Assembly (NCBI GenBank): GCA_937991555.1 | Contig: CALKHU010000199.1 | Span: 1-5,277 of the forward strand | Length of the DNA: 5,277 bases | Direction of reading: 5' to 3' | Source of the DNA: an uncultured Caulobacter sp. | Lineage (GTDB): Bacteria; Pseudomonadota; Alphaproteobacteria; Caulobacterales; Caulobacteraceae | Shown here: positions 1 through 4,342 of the stretch, piece after piece | How positions within the stretch are numbered: the stretch's first letter is position 1 | Layout of the letters: each line of letters begins with the position of its first letter | Translations under genes and position numbers: made by a program | Notes under the pieces: model-generated | What the model saw: the letters and a program-made list of their open reading frames with translations, nothing else | Told to the model about the DNA's origin: nothing | Databases searched by the model: none

Positions 1-310
1 AGAGGTCGGTCCCGTCCTCGAACAGGACATAGACGAAGCTGTCCCCAAAGAAGGAATAGCCGCGCACGGTCCTGGCTCCGGGCACTGACATCATGGTGGT
101 CGCCAGCGGATAGGTGACCTGGTTCTCCACGATCTGCGGAGCTTGGCCGGGGTACGGCGTGCGGATCACCACCTGGACGTCGGAGAGGTCCGGCAAGGCG
201 TCCACCGGCGTGCCGCGAACCGCCACCAGGCCGGCGGCGAACAGCGCGGCCGCCAGGATCAGCACCAGGACGCGGGCGCGTACCGACAGGCGAATAAGGG
301 CGGCGATCAT
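1..310 (-). CDS. cusA: CusA-type HME-RND Cu(I)/Ag(I) efflux pump, N-terminal fragment (cut by window edge)
   Basis: This is the inner-membrane, proton-driven pump subunit of a tripartite Cu+/Ag+ exporter. Only the first 103 codons are in the window; the frame is open to base 1, and the family is normally above 1000 residues. The translation begins MIAALIRLSVRARVLVLILA. Residues about 13-31 form the first membrane helix. Residues 34-47 read TPVDALPDLSDVQV, followed by TPYPGQAPQIVENQVTYPL (51-69), MMSVPGARTVRG (73-84) and FVYVLFEDGTD (92-102). This stretch is nearly identical to my recollection of E. coli CusA and is diagnostic of heavy-metal RND pumps. The ATG shares its A with the cusB TGA stop (TGATG), and a GGGGGAG ribosome site lies about 8 bases upstream, so coupling to cusB is likely. 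The metal-relay methionines and the TM4 signature that separate Cu/Ag from Zn/Co/Cd pumps lie outside the window, so specificity rests on the N-terminus and neighbours. Confidence 0.95.
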   Translation of the reverse strand, partial: MIAALIRLSVRARVLVLILAAALFAAGLVAVRGTPVDALPDLSDVQVVIRTPYPGQAPQIVENQVTYPLATTMMSVPGARTVRGYSFFGDSFVYVLFEDGTDL

Positions 311-1599
311 CAGTGCGCTCCCCCGTGCCCGGCGTGGCCGGACGCCTGGGCCGGACGCGGGGGCGCCGGGCTTCCGGACAGCGGACGAACCGCGACGCCG
401 CTCAGGCTGGCCTCGGAGTCGATGAGGAACTGGCCGGAGGCGACCACCCGCTCGTCCTCGGCGAGGCCCTGCAGGATCTGGGTCTGCCCGCCGGCCTCGC
501 GGCCGATGCGAACCTCGGCGGCGCGGTAGCGGCCGTCCGCTTCCGCCAGCATGACCAGCGTCCGGGTTCCGGTGCGGATCACCGCTTCGGACGGGACCAG
601 CAGGGTCTCCTCGGTTCCGCCGCCGAAGACGACCTGCCCGAACATGCCGGGCCGCAGCCGCCCGCCGCGGTTGGCGAGTTCCACCCGGGCGGTCAGGGTG
701 CGGCTGTCGCCGGACACCTCCGGCAGCAGGGCGCCGAGCCGACCGCTGAAGCGCTCGCCGGGGAAGCCGGCGAAGGCGACTTCCACCGCCTGGCCGACAC
801 GCAGCCGCGAGGCCTGCGCTTCCGGGACGGCGGCGTTCACCCAGACGGTCGACAGGCCGTTCACCTCGGCCAGGGTCTGCCCCTGGGCGACGGTCATGCC
901 GGCCCGCACGCTGAGTGTGCGGATCACGCCGCCGGACGGGCTGGTCACCGTCACCGTGGTGCGCGGGCGACCGCTGCGCTCCACCGCCGAGACAAGGGCC
1001 TCGGGCATGCCCAGCAACAGCAGACGCTGGCGGGCGGCCTGGGCCAGGCGCTCGTCGCCGGCGCTTCGCACGGCAAGGTATTCGGCCTGGGCGCCGCCCC
1101 ATTCGGGGACCAGCAGGTCGGCCAGCGGCGCGCCGGCGGCGATCACGTCCCCCGGCGCCCGCCCGTAGACCCGCTGCACGAAACCGCCCGCCCGCGCCTG
1201 GACCACGGCGACGTCGCGCTGGTTGAAGTCGACGACCGCCGGAACGGTCAGATCACCGGCCAGGACGCCCCGCTGGACGACGGCGTAGCGCGCGCCCAGG
1301 GCCTGGGTCAGGGCCGGATCGATCCGCACGCCGGCCTGCTGCCCGGCCTCCGCCTCGTCGGCGTAGCGGGGGACCAGGGGCATGTCCATGAACGGCGACT
1401 TGCCCGGCGCGTCGAAATGCCGGTCCGGAGCCATAGGGTCGTACCAGTAGAGCACGCGTCGCTCGGGCGCCTGGGCCGCCGGGGACGTCTCGCCGGCCGG
1501 CAGGACGCGGACCACGGCCACGCCGACGGCGGCGCCGAGGATTAGCAGGCCGGCCGCGCCGAGGGCGAGCCTCGACCGGTTCTGGGCAATGCGGGTCAT
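310..1599 (-). CDS. cusB: CusB-type periplasmic adaptor (membrane fusion protein) of Cu/Ag efflux
   Basis: This 429-residue protein bridges the CusA pump and the CusC channel and hands Cu+/Ag+ to CusA. Residues about 10-32 are an N-terminal hydrophobic anchor or signal with no lipobox Cys. Residues 48-80 form the heavy-metal-binding segment (YWYDPM at 51-56, PGKSPFMDMPLVP at 65-77). Met56, Met71 and Met73 have the same 15 and 2 residue spacing as E. coli CusB Met49/64/66, the known Cu/Ag site. Next come a barrel-sandwich/lipoyl half (about 120-160), a helical hairpin (about 165-215), the second lipoyl half with PSGGVIRTLSVRAGMTV (221-237), a beta-barrel with RLRPGMFGQVVF (324-335), and the membrane-proximal end with FLIDSEASLSGV (401-412). 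The tail is GHAGHGGAH (421-429), and no CusF domain is fused. The start ATG overlaps the cusC stop (ATGA) and has a perfect GGGGAGGA site 6 bases upstream. The same frame stays open far upstream through cusC, but that extension is an artefact of high GC. Confidence 0.95.
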   Translation of the reverse strand: MTRIAQNRSRLALGAAGLLILGAAVGVAVVRVLPAGETSPAAQAPERRVLYWYDPMAPDRHFDAPGKSPFMDMPLVPRYADEAEAGQQAGVRIDPALTQALGARYAVVQRGVLAGDLTVPAVVDFNQRDVAVVQARAGGFVQRVYGRAPGDVIAAGAPLADLLVPEWGGAQAEYLAVRSAGDERLAQAARQRLLLLGMPEALVSAVERSGRPRTTVTVTSPSGGVIRTLSVRAGMTVAQGQTLAEVNGLSTVWVNAAVPEAQASRLRVGQAVEVAFAGFPGERFSGRLGALLPEVSGDSRTLTARVELANRGGRLRPGMFGQVVFGGGTEETLLVPSEAVIRTGTRTLVMLAEADGRYRAAEVRIGREAGGQTQILQGLAEDERVVASGQFLIDSEASLSGVAVRPLSGSPAPPRPAQASGHAGHGGAH

Positions 1600-2900
1600 T
1601 GGGGGTCCTCCCCGTAGGTGAGCGAGATGCGGACCGCCTCGCGGACGACCAGCGCCTCGCGGTCCAAGGTTTCGAGACGGGCGTCGGCGAGCCCGGTGAA
1701 GGCGTCGATGACGTCCGCCAGTCCGGCCCTTCCTGCGCCGTAGCTGGCGGTCTCGAGCGAGGCGCGGTCGCGCGCCGCCGGCAGCAGCACGTCGCGGGCC
1801 CGTCGCCACTGTTCGTGGTGCATCCGGTGCTCGGCGAGGTCCGCCTCCAGGGCGGCGCGCAGGGCGCGAGCCGCCGCCTCGCGTTCGATGCGGACCCGCC
1901 GCGCGTCGGCCGAGCGCGCCGCGATCACCGGATCCTGGCGGCGGTCCGCGAACAGCGGCAGGCTGACCCGAGCCCCCACCGAGACCATGTCGCCATACAT
2001 CGGATCGCGGCGGCCATAGGCGAGTTCGAAGCTCCAGTCCGGTTGGCGCCCCGCCCGGGCGAGATCGGTGTCGGCGTCGGCGCGGTCCGCGGCTGCGGCC
2101 CATACGCGAAGGGCCGGGACCCGGTCCAGGCTGGCGCGGAGGCTCGCCTCGTCGAGCGCCGGCTCGGGCGGCGGACCGTCCGCCTGCGGATCGGGCTCGC
2201 CGGTCCAGCGGACGAGGTCGGCCCGGGCGCGCGCCTCGGCCGCGACCAGGGCGCTGCGCCGATCCTCCAGGGCGGCCTTCAGGCGGATGGGCGACAGGGC
2301 GCCCGCCGGCCGATCCTGGCCTGAGGCGACCGCCGCGGGCGCGGCGTCCCAGAGCGGTTCGAGGGCCGCCAGCACTTCGTCCAGGGCCTCGCGCCGTCGC
2401 TGGGCGTAGTAGAGGTCGACCCAGGCCAGGGCCGCCGCGACCCGGACCTCGCGACGGGTGACCTGAGACTGCGTCTCGGCCACGCCGATGTCGGCGACGG
2501 CGACCGCGCGCTCGGCGCGTCGGCGCGCGCCGCTCGGCACGGCTTGCATGACGCCGACCCTGACCATGGTCATCTCGTCCCGGCCGAAAGATCCGGCCAT
2601 GGGACCGGAGATCGGAAGATTCTCGACCGCGACGGAGAGCTCGGGATCGGGCAGTTGCCCGGCCGCTGGCGCGGCGGCGCGGGCGGCGTCGACCGCCAGA
2701 TCGCGGGCGCGGACGTCCGGCGCATCGCCGGAAGCGCGCTCGAGCGCCTGGCCGTAGGTAAGCGGCCCGGCCAGGGTTGGGGTGGCGAACGTTAAGGCGA
2801 GGACGGCGGCGACGGCGGCTCGGCGCCGCACGGCCGGGTCCGGGATACGGGAAGGGTCGCGCCCGTCGGCGCGCGCCCTCCGGCATGAGAGAGCAGACAT
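1596..2900 (-). CDS. cusC: CusC/CzcC-type TolC-family outer-membrane efflux channel
   Basis: This 434-residue protein would be the outer-membrane exit duct of the CusCBA pump. A long basic N-region (residues 1-27, RRR at 25-27) precedes a hydrophobic core (about 28-43) with a probable cleavage site at TLA/GPL (44/45). Two OEP (outer-membrane efflux protein) repeats follow, roughly 50-230 and 245-430. The first contains LTYGQALERA and GQLPDPELSVAVENLPI, the latter typical of heavy-metal TolC proteins in proteobacteria. The rest is long Ala/Arg-rich helix suited to the alpha-barrel. Unlike E. coli CusC there is no lipobox Cys after the signal; the only N-terminal Cys (residue 6) lies before the hydrophobic core. 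The ATG at 2900 gives the longest reading but has only a poor ribosome site (CGGA). An in-frame GTG at codon 24 would give a compact 21-residue signal but has no better site. The gene overlaps cusB by four bases and lies 72 bases after the small secreted-protein gene. Confidence 0.92.
   Translation of the reverse strand: MSALSCRRARADGRDPSRIPDPAVRRRAAVAAVLALTFATPTLAGPLTYGQALERASGDAPDVRARDLAVDAARAAAPAAGQLPDPELSVAVENLPISGPMAGSFGRDEMTMVRVGVMQAVPSGARRRAERAVAVADIGVAETQSQVTRREVRVAAALAWVDLYYAQRRREALDEVLAALEPLWDAAPAAVASGQDRPAGALSPIRLKAALEDRRSALVAAEARARADLVRWTGEPDPQADGPPPEPALDEASLRASLDRVPALRVWAAAADRADADTDLARAGRQPDWSFELAYGRRDPMYGDMVSVGARVSLPLFADRRQDPVIAARSADARRVRIEREAAARALRAALEADLAEHRMHHEQWRRARDVLLPAARDRASLETASYGAGRAGLADVIDAFTGLADARLETLDREALVVREAVRISLTYGEDPQ
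1606..1613 (-). promoter_or_regulatory. Ribosome binding site of cusB inside the cusC 3' end
   Basis: On the minus strand GGGGAGGA ends 6 bases before the cusB ATG and forms the Gly-Glu-Asp codons at the end of cusC. The following CCCCC could pair with its GGGG (GGGG-AGGA-CCCC). The site may therefore be weakly masked until ribosomes finishing cusC open it. The pairing is visible; the coupling mechanism is inference. Confidence 0.7.
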
Positions 2901-2939
2901 GGGAAATCCGTGGTGGGGGCGCGAGGGCGCCGTTTCGGG

Positions 2940-2958
2940 GCCCGGGCGGACCCCGGGC
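2940..2958 (-). other. Short GC hairpin in the cusC leader
   Basis: A perfect 7-base inverted repeat (GCCCGGG at 2940-2946, CCCGGGC at 2952-2958) with a 5-base loop lies about 40 bases before the cusC start. No T-run follows in the transcription direction, so it does not look like an intrinsic terminator. It may stabilise the processed cusCBA message or affect cusC translation. In DNA of this GC content a 7-base repeat could be chance. Confidence 0.35.
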
Positions 2959-2968
2959 GAACGCGAAG

Positions 2969-2996
2969 AGGCCTAGACCCGAGGTCTGGGCGGCCT
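2969..2996 (-). other. Two-tier hairpin spanning the stop codon of the small secreted-protein gene
   Basis: AGGCC (2969-2973) pairs with GGCCT (2992-2996). Inside it AGACC (2975-2979) pairs with GGTCT (2983-2987) around a 3-base loop, leaving a small asymmetric bulge. The structure covers the TAG stop at 2973-2975. No T-run follows. It could damp read-through to cusC or protect RNA ends. This is structure seen in sequence with no proven role. Confidence 0.35.
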
Positions 2997-3332
2997 GAGA
3001 ATCCCGGCGACCTGAACCTCGTCGGGGCTCCGTTGCAGGTCCGCCGGCAGGCGCACCATGGCGACGGCGGGGACGGGCGTCCCGACCGCCGCGGGCAGCA
3101 CCGCGACCGGCGCGGCGCATCCCATCTTGACCATACAGGCCGGGGTCAGGTCCGGGCACGGCTGGTCGGGCCCTGAGGGATCAGGATCGGCCATGCCCGG
3201 CATGTCCGCGCAATCGGTCATCACCCCGGCGGCCTGGACGTGGGACGCCGGCGGCATCGCATAGGCGCCGGACTGGCCGACAAGACCGGTCAGGGCGAGG
3301 GCGACGACGAGGGCTCGCAGAAGCGTCCACAT
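2973..3332 (-). CDS. Small secreted Cys/Met-containing protein of unknown family, first gene of the cusCBA block
   Basis: From the ATG at 3332 this encodes 119 residues. Residues 1-25 (MWTLLRALVVALALTGLVGQ, then SGAYA) are a clear signal peptide with an AYA cleavage site, so the product is periplasmic or outside the cell. The mature part has four cysteines (41, 59, 66, 72), several methionines and His31, with the stretches DCADMPGM and PACMVKMGC, which look able to bind soft metals. The C-terminus is Pro/Arg-rich (ILRPPRPRV). I do not recognise the family. Small Cys-containing secreted proteins (for example DUF2946-type) do occur beside copper genes, but I cannot claim membership. The reading frame opens further upstream to a TTG at 3392 and an ATG at 3356. 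Those starts put acidic or aromatic residues before the signal and have no ribosome site, so I prefer 3332, although it also lacks a good site. Position suggests a CusF-like periplasmic metal carrier, which is inference. Confidence 0.7.
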   Translation of the reverse strand: MWTLLRALVVALALTGLVGQSGAYAMPPASHVQAAGVMTDCADMPGMADPDPSGPDQPCPDLTPACMVKMGCAAPVAVLPAAVGTPVPAVAMVRLPADLQRSPDEVQVAGILRPPRPRV

Positions 3333-3383
3333 GGTCGGAGTTGGCGCGTCTTCCATTTCGGAGTCAAAGAAATAGAACAGCAC

Positions 3384-3399
3384 TACGGACAAATACGGA
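3384..3399 (-). promoter_or_regulatory. Direct repeat TCCGTA-N4-TCCGTA, candidate regulator site upstream of the cus block
   Basis: On the minus strand TCCGTA occurs twice with a 10-base period, one helical turn, at 3394-3399 and 3384-3389. This is in the only relatively AT-rich stretch of the window, about 50-65 bases before the preferred start of the small secreted-protein gene. Paired direct repeats at this period are typical of OmpR-family response regulators, the class that includes CusR/CopR. A weak TATTTC (3369-3374) downstream might serve as a -10 element, but I find no good -35. The repeat is seen; regulator and promoter are inference. Confidence 0.35.
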
Positions 3400-3449
3400 G
3401 GCGCATCAATGCCTTGCCCGGAAGTGCGGGCGACCTGGCATTACGCGCC
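3400..3449 (-). promoter_or_regulatory. Three-tier dyad/hairpin between copC and the cus block
   Basis: Three nested inverted repeats fit one 50-base element. GGCGC (3400-3404) pairs with GCGCC (3445-3449), AATGCC (3408-3413) with GGCATT (3437-3442), and GCCCG (3416-3420) with CGGGC (3427-3431), around a 6-base loop. That is 16 pairs with small internal loops. On the minus strand it is followed by TCCGTATTTG, only weakly T-rich. It could be the transcription end of the copB-copC operon, a structured leader, or a dyad operator. The nested core CTTGCCCGGAAG is near-palindromic and superficially like MerR/CueR sites, but too short and wrongly spaced to call. Confidence 0.45.
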
Positions 3450-3523
3450 GCGATCCCCCGCCCCTCGTCCTCGCGGCCTCGAAATGGCCGCTGCGACAGA
3501 AGACCACAGGTCGGCCTCTCCCT

Positions 3524-3563
3524 GCCGCCGGTACGGCGGCGGCATCCGTCGGCGCCGCCGCCG
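3524..3563 (-). terminator. Overlapping alternative hairpins just after copC (possible terminator or attenuator)
   Basis: The outer pair is a perfect 10-base all-GC stem (CGGCGGCGGC at 3534-3543, GCCGCCGCCG at 3554-3563) with a 10-base loop, beginning 11 bases past the copC stop. Its second-transcribed arm can instead pair with the next segment: GCCGCCG (3524-3530) with CGGCGGC (3534-3540) around GTA. The two folds are mutually exclusive. No U-run follows, so a classical intrinsic terminator is doubtful. Transcript end, RNA protection or rho-related attenuation are all possible. Confidence 0.4.
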
Positions 3564-3574
3564 GCGATCCGCGA

Positions 3575-3973
3575 TCAGTGGACCATGAAGCGGACGACGC
3601 CGTTCATGACGTGGCCGTCGACGCCCTGGGCCGACCAGGTCAGCACATGGTTGCCCTTGGCCGGCGCCGGCAACGGCACGCTGACGGCGGTGCTCGGGGC
3701 GGCGTCGGTCACGGCGATCGCCGCCGGGGCGGCCTCGCCGCTCTTCAGGCTCACGGCGGTCAGCCGCATCGGATGCGGGAAGGTAATGCTGAAGGCGGTC
3801 GGAGCGGTCGAGCCCATCCAGCCGTCCGCCGGGGTCGTGCGGACCTCGGCGGCCTGGGCGGCGGCCCCGGCAGCGGGGTGGTGCCCGGCGTGGGGGTCAG
3901 TCTGGGCCTGGGCGACGCCGCCCAGGGTCAGGGCGGAAAGGGCGAAGAAGACGGGAAGAAGCAGCTTGCGCAT
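3575..3973 (-). CDS. copC: CopC-family periplasmic copper-binding protein, variant metal site
   Basis: This 132-residue protein has a signal peptide (1-23, cleaved after AQA) and a single CopC-like beta-sandwich of about 100 residues, the usual size of mature CopC. It would bind or shuttle Cu(II) in the periplasm. Family marks are TPADGW (47-52), FSITFPHPMRL (61-71), LPAPAKGNHVLTWSAQGVDG (101-120) and HVMNGVVRFMVH (121-132). Asp119 and His121 match the DxH copper ligands of Pseudomonas CopC. The classical N-terminal His is absent: the mature protein should begin QTDPHAGHH, so a His cluster (28, 31, 32) may replace it. At the position of the conserved FSE glutamate there is His67. No CopD (membrane partner) follows. 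The ATG at 3973 has an AAGGA site 9 bases upstream, which overlaps the TAA stop of the lipoprotein gene. The family is fairly sure; exact metal ligands are inferred. Confidence 0.85.
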   Translation of the reverse strand: MRKLLLPVFFALSALTLGGVAQAQTDPHAGHHPAAGAAAQAAEVRTTPADGWMGSTAPTAFSITFPHPMRLTAVSLKSGEAAPAAIAVTDAAPSTAVSVPLPAPAKGNHVLTWSAQGVDGHVMNGVVRFMVH

Positions 3974-3982
3974 GAGGGCGGT

Positions 3983-3987
3983 TCCTT
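3983..3987 (-). promoter_or_regulatory. Ribosome binding site of copC overlapping the previous stop codon
   Basis: On the minus strand TAAGGA combines the TAA stop of the lipoprotein gene with an AAGGA site 9 bases before the copC ATG. It supports the chosen start and suggests reinitiation from the upstream gene. Confidence 0.65.
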
Positions 3988-4324
3988 AGGTCTTTGGGGA
4001 TTCCATGCCGGGCATGTCCCGCGGCATGTCGTTCATGTCGTGGCCGGCATGAGGGTCGGTCGGGGCCGGCTCCGTCGCCGGCGGAGGGGTGGGCGCCGGT
4101 CGCCGCGGCTGCGGCGTGGCTTTCGGCGCGGGCGCGGCGGGCTCGACGGCGGGGTCGGCGGGCTCGACGGCGGGGTCGGCGGGCGCCGCAGTCTCGGGCG
4201 CAGGGGTCGCGGGCGGCGCGGCCGTAGCCGGCTCGGCCTCTTGCGTCGGCGGGGTTTCGGCGGCCGGTTGGCAGGCGGCCAGGGCCACGGCGACGGCCAG
4301 CGGTGCCAGGAAGGCGGGTTTCAT
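3986..4324 (-). CDS. Small Pro/Ala-rich lipoprotein with His/Met-rich metal-binding-like tail
   Basis: This 112-residue protein begins with a lipoprotein signal (MKPAFLAPLAVAVALAAC), lipobox LAAC with Cys18 as the lipidated residue. Residue 19 is Gln rather than Asp, so an outer-membrane location is expected under the +2 rule. Residues 20-89 are a low-complexity Pro/Ala/Glu/Thr linker, probably extended and disordered, with two copies of PADPAVE (48-61). The tail (90-107) reads DPHAGHDMNDMPRDMPGM: two His, four Met and four Asp in 18 residues, a plausible Cu(I)/Cu(II)/Ag(I) site. The architecture suggests a tethered metal-catching peptide between CopB in the outer membrane and soluble CopC. 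I do not recognise a named family, and the function is inferred from motif and position. It lies 18 bases after copB and 12 before copC, with an AAAGGA site 6 bases before its ATG. Coding is supported by signal peptide, tail motif and spacing. Confidence 0.8.
   Translation of the reverse strand: MKPAFLAPLAVAVALAACQPAAETPPTQEAEPATAAPPATPAPETAAPADPAVEPADPAVEPAAPAPKATPQPRRPAPTPPPATEPAPTDPHAGHDMNDMPRDMPGMESPKT
4034..4053 (-). repeat. 20-base repeat encoding HAGHDM, shared with copB
   Basis: The plus-strand sequence catgtcgtggccggcatgag here is identical to 5258-5277 in copB, and 5147-5166 matches 18 of 20 bases. All encode HAGHDM on the minus strand. The right-hand copy runs into the window edge, so the identity may be longer. 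Confidence 0.85.
4135..4184 (-). repeat. 21-base in-frame tandem repeat in the lipoprotein linker
   Basis: Two perfect 21-base copies (4139-4159 and 4160-4180), with the period holding over 50 bases, encode PADPAVE twice. The unit is a multiple of three, so copy-number change lengthens or shortens the linker without a frameshift. This is a likely slippage-prone, length-variable site. Confidence 0.9.
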
Positions 4325-4330
4325 CTACAG

Positions 4331-4336
4331 TCCTTT
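4331..4336 (-). promoter_or_regulatory. Ribosome binding site of the lipoprotein gene
   Basis: On the minus strand AAAGGA ends 6 bases before the ATG at 4324, in the 18-base gap after the copB TAG. It fixes the start and shows that the gene is independently translated. Confidence 0.7.
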
Positions 4337-4342
4337 CGCGAT

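Noticed and set aside
313..1545. A 410-codon plus-strand open frame antisense to cusB
   Set aside because: It has no family motifs and His/Gly/Arg-rich composition typical of the complement of a GC-rich gene. The minus strand encodes an unmistakable CusB.
1600..3159. A 520-codon upstream extension of the cusB frame, open through cusC and beyond
   Set aside because: It is Arg/Gly/Pro-rich shadow translation lying over the convincing cusC frame. Stop-free frames are common at this GC content, and the ATGA start has a perfect ribosome site.
3192..3204. Perfect-looking palindrome catgcccggcatg, with a near copy catgccgggcatg at 4004-4016, as regulatory sites
   Set aside because: Both lie inside coding sequence and are the codons for DMPGM in two proteins. 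The palindromy follows from Met-Pro-Gly-Met coding.
3335..3364. Repeat of TCGGAGT (3335-3341 and 3358-3364) just upstream of the small secreted-protein gene
   Set aside because: It is a 7-base repeat at 23-base spacing, not on a helical period. It may be chance and has no matching known site.
3413..3424. CueR/MerR-type operator CTTGCCCGGAAG
   Set aside because: It is only a 12-base imperfect palindrome, without the 19-base spacer promoter context, and is better explained as the core of the larger dyad.
3240..3989. A 249-codon plus-strand frame spanning the intergenic region and copC
   Set aside because: It has no recognisable domain and runs antisense to copC and the small secreted-protein gene. 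It would be the only plus-strand gene and lacks a supporting signal.
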